Below, in pieces: positions 17,963 through 28,660 of a DNA stretch of 35,501 nt. The stretch's first letter is position 1; each line of letters starts with the position of its first letter. The translations under genes were made by a program, and so were the position numbers. The notes below the pieces were generated by a model. It had not been told where the DNA came from, did no database searches, and was given only the letters and a program-made list of their open reading frames with translations. The DNA comes from Variovorax sp. (GTDB lineage Bacteria > Pseudomonadota > Gammaproteobacteria > Burkholderiales > Burkholderiaceae_C). The stretch covers positions 1-35,501 of the forward strand of contig SEGS01000036.1 in NCBI GenBank assembly GCA_004210915.1, in the 5' to 3' direction.

Positions 17963-18039
17963 CGCCGGCCCGCCGATGTCGCCGGCCTTGCGTTGTGACC
18001 GCCGAGTGCCGGCAACGCCCTTTCCATCCTTCTGAACAA

Positions 18040-18060
18040 GCGCCGCGAAGGCGCCTTTTT
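18040..18060 (+). terminator. Putative intrinsic terminator/attenuator before scpB
   Basis: GCGCC and GGCGC pair around GCGAA and are followed by C and five T. It ends 17 bases before the scpB ATG, so it would end rluD transcripts or attenuate readthrough into scpB. The stem is short but fully GC. Confidence 0.55.
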
Positions 18061-18077
18061 CCCGGATCACGCGAACC

Positions 18078-18890
18078 ATGAATACGGCGGATGCCAAGCG
18101 CATTCTTGAAACCGCCTTGATCTGTTCGACCCAGCCGTTGCCGGTACGCGATCTGCGCGTGCTGTTCGACGATGAATTGGGTGCCGACACGATCAAGACG
18201 CTGTTGCTCGAACTGCAGGAAGACTGGACGCAACGCGGCCTCGAACTGGTGAGCGTCGGCAGCGGCTGGCGCTTTCAGAGCCGGCCCGAAATGCGTGACC
18301 ACCTCGATCGCCTGCACCCCGAAAAGCCGCCGCGCTACACGCGCGCCGTGCTGGAAACGTTGGCGATCATTGCCTATCGGCAGCCCGTCACGCGCGGCGA
18401 CATGGAAGACATCCGCGGCGTCACCATCAACTCGCTGATCATCAAACAGCTCGAAGATCGCAATTGGGTCGAGGTGATCGGCCACCGCGAAACCGTGGGC
18501 CGGCCCGGCCTCTACGCCACCACGCGGCAATTTCTCGATGACCTGGGTCTCGAATCGCTCGACCAGTTGCCGCTGATCGAAACGCCGGCGCAGCAGGGCG
18601 CGCTGCTCGATGCGCTCGAAGACGCGGCCGGCCATCAGCCCGCCTTGCCCATGGATGCGCTCGACGAAGCGCCAGTTGACCAGCCGGTTGAAGAAGCGCT
18701 GCCCGTTGAGTCCTCCGGCACTCTGGATTCCGCCGCCAACGAAGCCAGCGACCTCGGCGACGCCCATGGCAGCGCCGCCGCCGCCGAGCCCGCTCCGGCG
18801 GCTTTTGCAGCCACGCAGAACGACCCCGCTCCCGACGTACTGCCCGACGACACCGACCTCCCCGCCGCCCCTTCCGGAAACACCCCATGA
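18078..18890 (+). CDS. scpB: Segregation and condensation protein ScpB
   Basis: 270 residues. Two winged-helix domains fill the first 170 residues: [21 protein letters not shown] starts the first, and [20 protein letters not shown] followed by [14 protein letters not shown] marks the second. ScpB dimers bind the kleisin ScpA and help the SMC ATPase condense and segregate chromosomes. The last 80 residues are a low-complexity acidic Ala/Pro tail absent from shorter family members. scpA is not adjacent here. The stop overlaps the rluB start (ATGA), so the two genes are probably coupled, a common scpB-rluB pairing. Confidence 0.93.
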   Translation: MNTADAKRILETALICSTQPLPVRDLRVLFDDELGADTIKTLLLELQEDWTQRGLELVSVGSGWRFQSRPEMRDHLDRLHPEKPPRYTRAVLETLAIIAYRQPVTRGDMEDIRGVTINSLIIKQLEDRNWVEVIGHRETVGRPGLYATTRQFLDDLGLESLDQLPLIETPAQQGALLDALEDAAGHQPALPMDALDEAPVDQPVEEALPVESSGTLDSAANEASDLGDAHGSAAAAEPAPAAFAATQNDPAPDVLPDDTDLPAAPSGNTP

Positions 18891-20653
18891 GTTCCTCTGA
18901 GTCTGACGACGCGATCAAGCCATCGGCCGATCCGATCCCCGAAGCGAACGGGGAAGCCGTGCCTGCAGCGGTTTCCGCGACGAATGCGCCGGCGAACGAG
19001 GGTAGCGAGGCGCCGCGCAAGCGCAAACCGCGCGCGCGCAAGGCCGGCTTGCCGGTCGACGCGGCACCGGGCGCCGCCGATCCCGTGAACACCGAGAGCA
19101 CGGCGCCGCCTGCGCCGGAGGCGATCGCCAACCCGGACGCTGCCGTGGAGGCGCCCGAGCGCGTCGCGCCTACTGAGCCCGCCGCGCCGGCTGCCTTGCC
19201 GCATCGCGAGGCTGCGCCCGCGCAATCTCGAGGCGACGACCGGGATCAAGAGGACGGCGAAGAAGACGAAGAGGATGAAGAAGACGAGCCCGACGAGGAA
19301 GAAGACGACCTCGATCGCGCGCGCCGCGCGGCCGACCGCGCGCAGCGCAATGCGCCGCCGACCGAGCCGATCCGCTTCGCCGATGTGATTTCGGGCCAGT
19401 TCGATGCCGACGAGGAAAGCCCCGAGGTGCCGCCGCTCAAGCGCGTGCTGCTGCCCGAGGCCGATTCCCCGAAACTGCACAAGGTGCTGGCGCAGGCCGG
19501 GCTGGGTTCGCGGCTCGAGATGGAGGCATTGATCCTGCAAGGCCGCATCTCGGTCAACAACGAACCGGCGCACATCGGCCAGCGCATCCAGTACGGCGAC
19601 CAGGTCAAGATCAACGGCAAGCCGATTCGCTACCGCATCGCGCCGCCGCCGCCGCGCGTGATCGCATATCACAAGCCGGTGGGGGAAGTGGTGACGCACG
19701 ACGATCCGCAGAACCGGCCCACGGTGTTTCGCAAGCTGCCCCGGTTGCAGCAGGGCAAGTGGCAGTCGGTCGGGCGCCTCGACCTGAACACCGAAGGCCT
19801 GTTGCTGTTCAGCAGCTCCGGTGATCTCGCGAACCAATTGATGCATCCGCGCTTCGGCCTGGAGCGCGAGTACGCGGTCCGGGTGCTGGGCGCGATCAAT
19901 GCAGAAGAAAAGAAGAAGCTGCTCGAAGGCGTCCGGCTCGACGACGGCATGGCGCAGTTCGGCACCATCGAAGAGGGCGGCGGCGAAGGTTCGAACCACT
20001 GGTACCGCGTCACGATTTCGGAAGGGCGCAATCGCGAGGTGCGGCGCCTGTTCGAATCGGTCGGCCATGCGGTCAGCCGGCTGATCCGCATCCGCTATGG
20101 CGCGATGGTGCTGCCGCGCGGGCTCAAGCGCGGCGCCTGGATGGAACTCGACGACCGTGACATCCGTGCGCTGTTCCAAGCGGTCGGCGCGGGCGCCGAG
20201 CGGGCGCCGCGGCCAGCGCCAGGCGGCAATGGCGGCGGCCGCACCGGTCGCAACACAAAGCCACGCCGGGGCAACCGCAACGGCGGTCCGCGCGACGACG
20301 CACGCGGTCCGGCGGGACCCGGCGAAGGGCAGGCCGCACGCGGAGATCGCGGCCGCGGCAATGGTCCCGGCAACGGGAATCGCGGCGGCAATGCCGGCGG
20401 CCCACCACAGGGGCGCCGCAACAACGGCGGCAACCGTGGCGATCGCCAGGGGGACGACCGTCCGCCGAGCGGCGCCAATCAGCCCGATCCGATGAAGACA
20501 TCGCTGGGCTACATCGGCGCCGACAGCTTCTCGCGTCAGCGGAAGGAACAGCGCCAGGGGCCGCGCCGTGGCGGTGGTGGCGGCAATGGCGGCGGCGGTC
20601 CGTCGGGCGGCAATTTCGGCGGGCAGGGCGGCAATCGCCGCCGCGGCCGCTAG
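18887..20653 (+). CDS. rluB: 23S rRNA pseudouridine synthase RluB with long disordered tails
   Basis: 588 residues, about twice E. coli RluB (291). Residues 1-190 are low complexity, with a basic patch (RKRKPRARK at 44-52) and a nearly pure Asp/Glu run at 117-143. The S4 domain is at about 195-245 ([20 protein letters not shown]), the catalytic domain at 256-430 with the catalytic Asp D299 in GRLDLNTEG, and the tail from about 436 is rich in Gly, Arg and Asn with many RGG-like patches. RluB modifies U2605 (E. coli numbering) of 23S rRNA. RGG-type tails usually bind RNA; the acidic segment could contact ribosomal proteins or the basic tail. The gene overlaps scpB by 4 bases. Confidence 0.92.
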   Translation: MSSSESDDAIKPSADPIPEANGEAVPAAVSATNAPANEGSEAPRKRKPRARKAGLPVDAAPGAADPVNTESTAPPAPEAIANPDAAVEAPERVAPTEPAAPAALPHREAAPAQSRGDDRDQEDGEEDEEDEEDEPDEEEDDLDRARRAADRAQRNAPPTEPIRFADVISGQFDADEESPEVPPLKRVLLPEADSPKLHKVLAQAGLGSRLEMEALILQGRISVNNEPAHIGQRIQYGDQVKINGKPIRYRIAPPPPRVIAYHKPVGEVVTHDDPQNRPTVFRKLPRLQQGKWQSVGRLDLNTEGLLLFSSSGDLANQLMHPRFGLEREYAVRVLGAINAEEKKKLLEGVRLDDGMAQFGTIEEGGGEGSNHWYRVTISEGRNREVRRLFESVGHAVSRLIRIRYGAMVLPRGLKRGAWMELDDRDIRALFQAVGAGAERAPRPAPGGNGGGRTGRNTKPRRGNRNGGPRDDARGPAGPGEGQAARGDRGRGNGPGNGNRGGNAGGPPQGRRNNGGNRGDRQGDDRPPSGANQPDPMKTSLGYIGADSFSRQRKEQRQGPRRGGGGGNGGGGPSGGNFGGQGGNRRRGR

Positions 20654-20713
20654 TCCCGGCCATCAGTTGCGGTCTTTCGCGGGTCTTTCACGATCCGCGG
20701 CAGCCGCGCCGGT

Positions 20714-20719
20714 TAAAAT
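20714..20719 (+). promoter_or_regulatory. ndk: Candidate -10 element for ndk
   Basis: TAAAAT, one mismatch from consensus, lies 81 bases before the ndk ATG. No good -35 is seen. The leader then contains a hairpin at 20741-20755 (GCAACC/GGTTGC, loop ATC). Confidence 0.35.
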
Positions 20720-20800
20720 CAGAGGCTTTGTCAAGGCAGTGCAACCATCGGTTGCGGCTGTGACGAAACTCCGCAAAATCAAAGCTCAGGAAGCATTTCA

Positions 20801-21226
20801 ATGGCCATCGAACGTACCCTCTCCATCATCAAGCCCGACGCCGTCGCCAAGAACGTCATCGGCAAGATCGTCTCCCGCTTCGAGGCCGCCGGCCTCAAGA
20901 TCGTGGCCGCCAAGCTCGTGCACCTTTCGCGCAACGAAGCCGAGCAGTTCTACGCCGTGCACAAGGAACGTCCGTTCTTCAAGGATCTGGTCGATTTCAT
21001 GATCTCGGGCCCCGTGTTCGTGCAGGCACTCGAAGGCGAAAACGCCATCGCCAAGAACCGTGACCTGATGGGCGCTACCGACCCGAAGAAGGCCGCCGCC
21101 GGCACCATCCGCGCCGACTTCGCCGACAGCATCGACGCGAACGCCGTGCACGGTTCGGACGCACCTGAAACCGCCGCCGCCGAAGTGGCGTTCTTCTTCG
21201 CCGGCCTCAACGTCTACGCACGTTGA
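20801..21226 (+). CDS. ndk: Nucleoside diphosphate kinase
   Basis: 141 residues (E. coli 143), with AGGAAG 7 bases before the ATG. It balances NTP and dNTP pools by moving the gamma phosphate through a phosphohistidine, here H117 in [12 protein letters not shown]. The N-terminal [12 protein letters not shown] and the middle [18 protein letters not shown] are family hallmarks. It is a cytosolic single-domain enzyme. It heads the long one-directional gene block; rlmN follows after 19 bases, an arrangement common in betaproteobacteria. Confidence 0.97.
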   Translation: MAIERTLSIIKPDAVAKNVIGKIVSRFEAAGLKIVAAKLVHLSRNEAEQFYAVHKERPFFKDLVDFMISGPVFVQALEGENAIAKNRDLMGATDPKKAAAGTIRADFADSIDANAVHGSDAPETAAAEVAFFFAGLNVYAR

Positions 21227-21245
21227 GGTCGCGCCGACCGCTGCA

Positions 21246-22394
21246 ATGACGACGACCAACCTGCTCGAATTCGATCTCGAGGGGTTGGCTGCGTTCTGCG
21301 AACGGCTCGGCGAGAAACGATTCCGCGCAACCCAGCTGTTTCGCTGGATCCATCAGCGCGGGGCGAGCGATTTCGGCCAGATGACCGATCTGGCGAAGTC
21401 GCTGCGCGAAAAACTGGCGACCACGGCACGCATCGAAGCATTGCCGGTCGCCACCCAACAAGAGTCGACCGACGGCACGATCAAGTGGCTGTTCGATGTC
21501 GGTGACGGCAATGCGGTCGAGGCCGTGTTCATCCCCGAAGACGATCGCGGCACGCTGTGCGTGTCGTCGCAGGCGGGCTGCGCCGTGGGATGCCGCTTCT
21601 GCTCGACCGGGCACCAGGGCTTCAGCCGCAACCTCACGACGGGCGAGATCACCGCCCAGCTCTGGTTTGCGGAGCACTTTTTGCGCAAGCACCTGCAGCG
21701 CAATGAGCGCGTCATCTCCAACGTCGTGATGATGGGCATGGGCGAGCCGCTCCAGAACTACAGCGCGCTGGTGCCGGCGCTGCGCACGATGCTCGACGAC
21801 AACGCCTACGGGCTGTCCCGCCGCCGCGTGACGGTGTCGACCTCGGGCGTGGTCCCGATGATCGACCGCCTCGGCGCCGATTGCCCGGTGGCGCTGGCGG
21901 TGTCGCTGCATGCGCCCAACGACCCGTTGCGTGACGACCTGGTGCCGCTCAATCGCAAGTACCCGATCGCCGAACTGCTCGAAGCCTGCAAGCGATATCT
22001 CGCGCATGCGCCGCGCGACTTCATCACCTTCGAATACTGCATGCTCGATGGTGTCAACGACCAGCCCGAACACGCGAAGCAATTGCTGGATCTGGTGCGT
22101 GCGAGCGGCGTCTCTTGCAAGTTCAACCTGATCCCCTTCAACCCCTTTCCCGCCTCGGGCCTGCTGCGCTCGCCGCAGCCGCGCGTGCTCGCGTTCGCCA
22201 AGGTGCTGAGCGAAGCCGGGATCGTGACCACGGTGCGCAAGACGCGCGGCGACGACATCGACGCGGCCTGCGGCCAGCTGGCCGGCGACGTCAAGGACCG
22301 CACGCGCGCGGCCGAGCGCATGGCCGAACGCCGCGCTTCCGGTCGCACCATTGTTTTGCATCCGGTCACCGCGACCGCCCCCCAGGAGCATTGA
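21246..22394 (+). CDS. rlmN: Dual-specificity 23S rRNA (A2503)/tRNA (A37) methyltransferase RlmN
   Basis: 382 residues (E. coli 384). A radical-SAM enzyme that puts a C2 methyl on adenosine 2503 of 23S rRNA and A37 of some tRNAs. The iron-sulfur cluster cysteines are C112, C116 and C119 in [17 protein letters not shown] is the SAM-binding segment, and the C-terminal C342 in [10 protein letters not shown] matches the methyl-carrying cysteine of the family. The next gene starts 4 bases after its stop, so the two are likely coupled. Confidence 0.97.
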   Translation: MTTTNLLEFDLEGLAAFCERLGEKRFRATQLFRWIHQRGASDFGQMTDLAKSLREKLATTARIEALPVATQQESTDGTIKWLFDVGDGNAVEAVFIPEDDRGTLCVSSQAGCAVGCRFCSTGHQGFSRNLTTGEITAQLWFAEHFLRKHLQRNERVISNVVMMGMGEPLQNYSALVPALRTMLDDNAYGLSRRRVTVSTSGVVPMIDRLGADCPVALAVSLHAPNDPLRDDLVPLNRKYPIAELLEACKRYLAHAPRDFITFEYCMLDGVNDQPEHAKQLLDLVRASGVSCKFNLIPFNPFPASGLLRSPQPRVLAFAKVLSEAGIVTTVRKTRGDDIDAACGQLAGDVKDRTRAAERMAERRASGRTIVLHPVTATAPQEH

Positions 22395-22398
22395 GACG

Positions 22399-23235
22399 AT
22401 GACCAAGCCCACGAAGACCGCATCCCGTCTCTGGATGCTGATGTTCGCCGGCGCAGCCCTGGCCGCAGGATTGACGGGTTGCGCGGGCAACCAGGCGAAC
22501 GCGCCGGTGGCCAGCACGGCGGGGCTCGGAGCCGGCCTGGTGACAGATTCCGACGAGACGAACGAGCGCCGCCGCGCGCGCATCCGGCTGGAATTGGCCA
22601 TTGGCTATTTCGAGCAGGGCCAGACCACGGTCGCGCTCGACGAAATCAAGCAGGCGCTGGTGGCCGACCCCACGTTCGCAGACGCCTACAACCTGCGCGG
22701 CCTCGTCTACATGCGGCTGAACGATGCCGGGCTTGCCGAAGACAGCTTCCGCCGTGCGATCGCGCTGCGGCCACGCGAGCCGAACACCCTGCACAACTAC
22801 GGCTGGCTGCTGTGCCAGCAGAAGCGTTTTGGCGATGCACAAAGGCAGTTTGCTGCGGCGCTCGACATCCCCAACTATGCGGATCGGGGCAAGACCCTCA
22901 TGACGCAGGGCGTCTGCGAACTGCAGGCCGGCAATCGCGCCGAGGCCGAGCAGATCCTGCTCAAAGCCTACGAGGTCGATGCCGGCAACCCGGTCGTGGG
23001 CTACAACCTGGCGTCGTTGCTGGCGCAGCGCCAGGACTGGTCGCGCGCACAGTTCTACATCCGCCGCGTCAACAACAGTCCGTCGGCGAATGCAGAGAGC
23101 CTGTGGCTGGGCATCAAGGTGGAGCGTCAGCTCAACAATCGCGAGGCGCTGGCGCAGCTGGCTGGCCAGCTGCAGCGCCGTTTCTCCCAATCGCGGGAGG
23201 CTATCGCGTACGAACGCGGGAATTTCAATGATTGA
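22399..23235 (+). CDS. pilW: PilW/PilF-type type IV pilus biogenesis/stability lipoprotein (TPR)
   Basis: 278 residues from the ATG at 22399, just after rlmN; a longer open frame upstream overlaps rlmN. The lipoprotein signal ends in LTGC with the lipid-bearing cysteine at 28. TPR units follow: RLELAIGYFEQGQTTVALDE, NLRGLVYMRLNDAGLAEDSF, LHNYGWLLCQQKRFGDAQRQ and VGYNLASLLAQRQDWSRAQF. Family members (PilF in Pseudomonas, PilW in Neisseria) place or stabilise the PilQ secretin in the outer membrane. The other pilus genes are not here; rlmN-pilW-rodZ-ispG is a recurrent order. It overlaps the next gene by 8 bases. Confidence 0.88.
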   Translation: MTKPTKTASRLWMLMFAGAALAAGLTGCAGNQANAPVASTAGLGAGLVTDSDETNERRRARIRLELAIGYFEQGQTTVALDEIKQALVADPTFADAYNLRGLVYMRLNDAGLAEDSFRRAIALRPREPNTLHNYGWLLCQQKRFGDAQRQFAAALDIPNYADRGKTLMTQGVCELQAGNRAEAEQILLKAYEVDAGNPVVGYNLASLLAQRQDWSRAQFYIRRVNNSPSANAESLWLGIKVERQLNNREALAQLAGQLQRRFSQSREAIAYERGNFND

Positions 23236-24138
23236 ACGCGCGTCGGAATTCGGCGCATCGTCGGCTGCCCCGCTGGTGGCCGCGGACCGCGCGCACATGT
23301 CGGCCGGCGACATGCTTCGCGAGGCTCGCGAGGCGCATGGCCTGCACATCGAGATGGTGGCCGCTGCGCTCAAGGTGCCACCGCAGAAAATACAGGCCCT
23401 CGAGGACGACGACATCGAGGCCTTGCCCGATCCAGTGTTTGCGCGCGCGCTCGCAGCGAGCGTCTGCCGGGCCTTGCGAATCGATCCTGCGCCGGTGCTC
23501 GCCAAGTTGCCGGGCGCATTGCGCCCCGGTCTGGCCGAGGCCGACAAGTCCATGGGCTCGCACATCCGTGAGGGCGCGCCGCGCTCGGGTGGCACCGCGA
23601 GCGGCCGGCCTTCGCGCACGGCCTTGATCGTGGTTGCACTGCTGCTGGTGGCGGCTGGGGCATTGTTCCTCATGCCGCAGACCGTGTTCGACCAGGTTGG
23701 GGCCGCGTTCACACGCATGACCGCAAGCAGCACCAGCGGCAGTGCCGGCGGCGCCGATGAGGCAGCGCCCAGCGCAGCCGCGCCGCCCGGAACAGTGGTT
23801 GAGCCGGTGGCTCCCTCGCTGCCGCCCGCGGAATCCGCTGCAGCATCTCCTGCCGCACCCTCGGCGGGGCCCGCCCCCGAACCGGCAGCGCCCGCGTCGA
23901 ATGATGTGCTGTCGTTCACGGCACGCGCCGAGGTGTGGGTCACCGTGACCGAAGCGGGAGGCAAGCAACTGTTGCGCCGCACCTTGCTGGCCGGCGAGAC
24001 CGTGGCGTTGTCGGGCGCCCTGCCGCTGGCGGTGGTGGTCGGCCGGGCATCGAGCGTCGATGTGCAGGTCAGGGGGCAACCTTTCGATCTGGCACCGGTG
24101 ACGCGCGGCGGCGGCGTCGCTCGCTTCGAGGTGAAGCC

Positions 24139-24142
<4 letters not shown>
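23228..24142 (+). CDS. RodZ-like helix-turn-helix membrane protein
   Basis: 304 residues from the ATG at 23228 inside the end of pilW. Cytosolic helix-turn-helix of Xre type at about 25-95 ([20 protein letters not shown]), single membrane segment at 131-149 ([19 protein letters not shown]), an Ala/Pro/Ser-rich linker, and a C-terminal DUF4115 beta domain at about 225-304 ([19 protein letters not shown]). This is the RodZ plan: in E. coli RodZ ties MreB to the elongation machinery and keeps rod shape. The protein is shorter than some RodZ (337 in E. coli). The stop overlaps the ispG start (ATGA). Confidence 0.87.
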
Positions 24143-25416
<1,274 letters not shown>

Positions 25417-25433
25417 ATTTTTCCCCGAGAGTC

Positions 25434-26729
25434 ATGGCCGAAAAACTGAATGCCGTCAAAGGCATGAACGACATCCTGCCGCCGGAATCCGCGCGCTGGG
25501 AGGCGCTGGAGCAAACGGTGCGTGAGGTCATGGGCCTCTACGCCTACCGCAATGTCCGCACGCCGATCCTCGAGCACACCGCGCTTTTCGTCCGCGGCAT
25601 CGGTGAGGTGACGGACATCGTCGAGAAGGAGATGTACGCCTTCGAGGACCGTTCTGACAAGCACGGGCAGGCCGAGCATCTGGCGATGCGCCCGGAGAAC
25701 ACCGCGGGCCTCGTGCGCGCGGTGATCGAGCACAACATGCTCTACGACGGCCCGAAGCGCCTTTGGTACACCGGCCCGATGTTCCGGCGCGAGAAGCCGC
25801 AACGCGGCCGTTATCGCCAGTTTCACCAGATCGGCGCCGAGGCGCTCGGCTTTGCCGGCCCCGATGTCGACGCGGAGTTGATCCTGCTCGCGAGCGCACT
25901 TTGGAAGCGCCTCGGCCTGACCGACGTGCGCCTCGAGCTCAACAGCCTGGGCCAGGCGCCCGAGCGCGCGCAGCACCGCGCACAGCTCATCGCGCACTTC
26001 GAGAAGCACGCGGACAAGCTCGATGAAGATGGCAAGCGCCGGCTGCATAGCAATCCGCTGCGCATCCTCGACACCAAGAATCCGGCGATGAAGGACGTGG
26101 TCGAATCCGCGCCGAAGCTGATCGAGTTTCTCGGCGCCGAGTCGCTCGCGCATTTCGAGGGGCTGCAGGCCATCCTCCGGGCCAACGACATCGCTTTCAC
26201 GATCAACCCGCGTCTCGTTCGCGGCCTCGACTACTACAACCTGACGGTGTTCGAGTTCGTGACCGACCGCCTCGGCGCGCAGGGCACGGTGTGTGCCGGG
26301 GGACGCTACGACGATCTCATCGCGCAGATCGGTGGCAAGCCCGCGCCGGCCGTGGGATGGGCGATGGGCATCGAACGCGTCCTTGATTTGCTGAAAGAGC
26401 AGGGCGCCGAGCTTTCCGCGCCGGCGCCCGACGCCTATGCCGTGGTGCCCGACGCCACGTCGATGCCTGTCGTGCTGCGCGTGCTGCAACAGTTACGCGA
26501 GGCCGGCGTGCACGTGCAGATGCATGCCGCGACCGCCGAAGGACTGGCGAGCTTCAAGGCCCAGATGCGCAAGGCCGATGGCAGCGGCGCTACTTCTGCC
26601 CTCATCTTCGGCGCCGATGAACTGGGCCGGGGCGAAGTCCTGGTCAAAGCGCTGCGCGACGGCAGCGGCGCGCAGACGGCACGACCGCTCGCCGACGTGG
26701 CAGCCTGGGCCGCCACCCTACAATCCTAG
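25434..26729 (+). CDS. hisS: Histidine--tRNA ligase
   Basis: 431 residues (E. coli 424). Class II aminoacyl-tRNA synthetase charging tRNA-His. Motif 1 lies around [19 protein letters not shown]; motif 2 is [19 protein letters not shown] at 112-130; the histidine-specific peptide is [15 protein letters not shown]; motif 3 is near [14 protein letters not shown]. The C-terminal anticodon-binding domain follows from about 330. No strong ribosome site is visible, and the gene probably depends on ispG translation. A paralogue, hisZ, lies at the other end of the block. Hairpins follow the stop. Confidence 0.97.
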   Translation: MAEKLNAVKGMNDILPPESARWEALEQTVREVMGLYAYRNVRTPILEHTALFVRGIGEVTDIVEKEMYAFEDRSDKHGQAEHLAMRPENTAGLVRAVIEHNMLYDGPKRLWYTGPMFRREKPQRGRYRQFHQIGAEALGFAGPDVDAELILLASALWKRLGLTDVRLELNSLGQAPERAQHRAQLIAHFEKHADKLDEDGKRRLHSNPLRILDTKNPAMKDVVESAPKLIEFLGAESLAHFEGLQAILRANDIAFTINPRLVRGLDYYNLTVFEFVTDRLGAQGTVCAGGRYDDLIAQIGGKPAPAVGWAMGIERVLDLLKEQGAELSAPAPDAYAVVPDATSMPVVLRVLQQLREAGVHVQMHAATAEGLASFKAQMRKADGSGATSALIFGADELGRGEVLVKALRDGSGAQTARPLADVAAWAATLQS

Positions 26730-26762
26730 GCTCCGAGGGAGCCGCCGGGCCACGCCCGTTTT
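26729..26762 (+). terminator. Tandem hairpins after hisS; putative weak terminator
   Basis: The first hairpin, GGCTCC/GGAGCC with loop GAG, spans 26729-26743 and begins at the last base of the hisS stop. The second, CGGGC/GCCCG with loop CAC (26746-26758), is followed by TTTT. Together they may cut transcription between hisS and the yfgM-like gene. Confidence 0.45.
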
Positions 26763-26802
26763 CCTCGCCCCTCCGGGGGACTCAACCTCCAACTGACAGC
26801 GC

Positions 26803-27492
26803 ATGGCCACCCATCTCGATCTAGAAGAACAGGAACAGCTCGACCAGCTCAAGCATTTCTGGAACACCTACGGCACCCTGATCACCTGGATCGTGCTGCT
26901 CGCCGCGGGTGCGTTCATGGCCTGGAACGGCTGGCAGTATTACCAGCGCACCAAGGCAGCCCAGGCTGCCGCGCTGTACGACGAGGTCGAACGCAGCGCG
27001 CAAGCTGGCGACGCCGCGCGGATCGAACGTACGCTGGCCGACATGAGGGAGCGCTTCGCCGGCACAACCTATGCGCAGCAAGCGGGTTTGCTCGCTGCGA
27101 AAACGTTCCATGAAAAGGGCAACGTCGAGGCGTCGCGCAGCGCACTCACGTGGGTGGCCCAGAACGCCGTCGATCCCGGTTATCAGGCCATCGCCAAGCT
27201 CCGCCTCGCTGCGGAACTGCTCGACAGCAAGTCCTATGACGAAGCGCTCGCGCAACTCGCAGGCGCCGTGCCGAAGGAGTTCGAGCCGCTTGTCGCCGAT
27301 CGCAAGGGCGATATCCATCTGGCGCAAGGCAAGCGCGATGAAGCCCGTGCCGAGTACCAGAAGGCCTGGACCGGGCTGGACGCGCGTTCGGACTACCGTC
27401 GACTGATCGAGATCAAGCTCAACGGCGTGGGTGTCGACCCGAAGAGCCTTTCGCCGTCCCCCGCAGCACCGGCTGCCCAGACCACTTCCTGA
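26803..27492 (+). CDS. YfgM-like tetratricopeptide inner-membrane protein
   Basis: 229 residues (E. coli YfgM 206). A short cytosolic N-terminus is followed by one membrane segment at about 24-42 (GTLITWIVLLAAGAFMAWN) and a periplasmic helical-repeat domain (KAAQAAALYDEVERSAQAGD, RIERTLADMRERFAGTTYAQ, YDEALAQLAG). In E. coli YfgM binds SecYEG and the chaperone PpiD and helps hand over exported proteins. The order hisS-yfgM-bamB-der is conserved there as well, which supports the call and an outer-membrane-assembly context. bamB starts 7 bases after its stop. Confidence 0.9.
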   Translation: MATHLDLEEQEQLDQLKHFWNTYGTLITWIVLLAAGAFMAWNGWQYYQRTKAAQAAALYDEVERSAQAGDAARIERTLADMRERFAGTTYAQQAGLLAAKTFHEKGNVEASRSALTWVAQNAVDPGYQAIAKLRLAAELLDSKSYDEALAQLAGAVPKEFEPLVADRKGDIHLAQGKRDEARAEYQKAWTGLDARSDYRRLIEIKLNGVGVDPKSLSPSPAAPAAQTTS

Positions 27493-27499
27493 TCGCACC

Positions 27500-28642
27500 A
27501 TGAAATTTCAGCGTTTGATGCTCAGATCGCCCGCCTTGCGCGTGGGCGCGGCCGTCGTTCTTGCGGCGACCCTTGCGGCTTGCGGCGGACCGCCGAAGCC
27601 CAAGCCCGCGGAACTGCCCACCAATGTCGCGCTGCTCGGCGTGCGGCAGGCATGGGCCGTTCGCATCCCGACCGTGAACTTCCCGTTGACGACCAACGTC
27701 AGCGGCGACACGGTGACGGTGGCGGGTGCCGATGGCACCGTGGTCGCGATCGACGCGCGGGCCGGCCAGGAGACATGGCGCGCCAGCGCCGGTGCGCGCC
27801 TGGTCGCCGGTGTGGGCAGCGATGGCTCGATGGCCGCCGTGGTCACCGTCAATAACGAGCTGGTCGCGCTGCAAGGCGGCAAGGTTCTCTGGAAGCAGCG
27901 GCTCCCGGCCCAGGCGTTCACGGCGCCGCTGGTCGCAGGACGCCGCGTGTTCGTGCAAACGGCGGATCGCACGCTGAGCGCGTGGGATGGCCAGACCGGC
28001 CGTCGCCTGTGGGCGCAGCCGCGCACGGCCGACCAGCTCGTGCTGCGCAAGCCGGGTGTGCTGCTCGCCGTCGGTGACACGCTGGTCACTGGCATCGGCG
28101 GCCGCCTGGTCGGCATCAATCCGGCCAATGGCTCGTCGCGTTGGGAATCGCCCATCGCTGCGCCGCGCGGGACCAACGATGTCGAGCGCCTGGTCGATCT
28201 GACCGGCAGCGTCAGCCGCCTGGGTGACAGCGTGTGTGCCCGTGCGTACTACGCGACGGTTGGCTGTGTCGATGCCTCGCGCGGCACTTTGCGGTGGAGC
28301 AAGCCGGCGTCGGGCGCGGAAGGCGTGAGCGGCGACGAGCGCTTCGTCTACGGCACCGAGGCCGATGGCGTCGTCCGCGCCTGGGGCCGCAGCGACGGAG
28401 AAAGCGCGTGGCAGACCGACCGCTACAAGTACCGCGAACTCACCGCGCCGCTGGCTGCCGGTCGCTCGGTCATCGTGGGCGACAGCACGGGTCTTGTGCA
28501 CTTCGTCTCGCGCGACGACGGTTCGGCGCTGAACCGCGTCACCCCGGATGGCTCCGCCATCGTCACCGCGCCGGTGCTTTCCGGCAACACGGTCGTGGTC
28601 GTCACCCGCAATGGCGGTGTGTTCGGCTATCGCCCGGAATAA
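27500..28642 (+). CDS. bamB: Outer membrane protein assembly factor BamB
   Basis: 380 residues from the ATG at 27500 (E. coli 392). The lipoprotein signal ends in LAAC with the lipidated cysteine at 28. The mature part is an eight-bladed beta-propeller with repeated PQQ-like blades: GADGTVVAIDARAGQETWR, ADRTLSAWDGQTGRRLW, GCVDASRGTLRWSKP and EADGVVRAWGRSDGES. BamB binds BamA and aids insertion of beta-barrel proteins. The neighbours yfgM and der are the usual partners; der begins 18 bases after its stop. Confidence 0.95.
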   Translation: MKFQRLMLRSPALRVGAAVVLAATLAACGGPPKPKPAELPTNVALLGVRQAWAVRIPTVNFPLTTNVSGDTVTVAGADGTVVAIDARAGQETWRASAGARLVAGVGSDGSMAAVVTVNNELVALQGGKVLWKQRLPAQAFTAPLVAGRRVFVQTADRTLSAWDGQTGRRLWAQPRTADQLVLRKPGVLLAVGDTLVTGIGGRLVGINPANGSSRWESPIAAPRGTNDVERLVDLTGSVSRLGDSVCARAYYATVGCVDASRGTLRWSKPASGAEGVSGDERFVYGTEADGVVRAWGRSDGESAWQTDRYKYRELTAPLAAGRSVIVGDSTGLVHFVSRDDGSALNRVTPDGSAIVTAPVLSGNTVVVVTRNGGVFGYRPE

Positions 28643-28660
28643 CTTGAAGGAATACCGACC

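Noticed and set aside
19234..19318. GAA/GAC-rich tract as a possible microsatellite
   Set aside because: It encodes the acidic block of RluB and is not a regular repeat.
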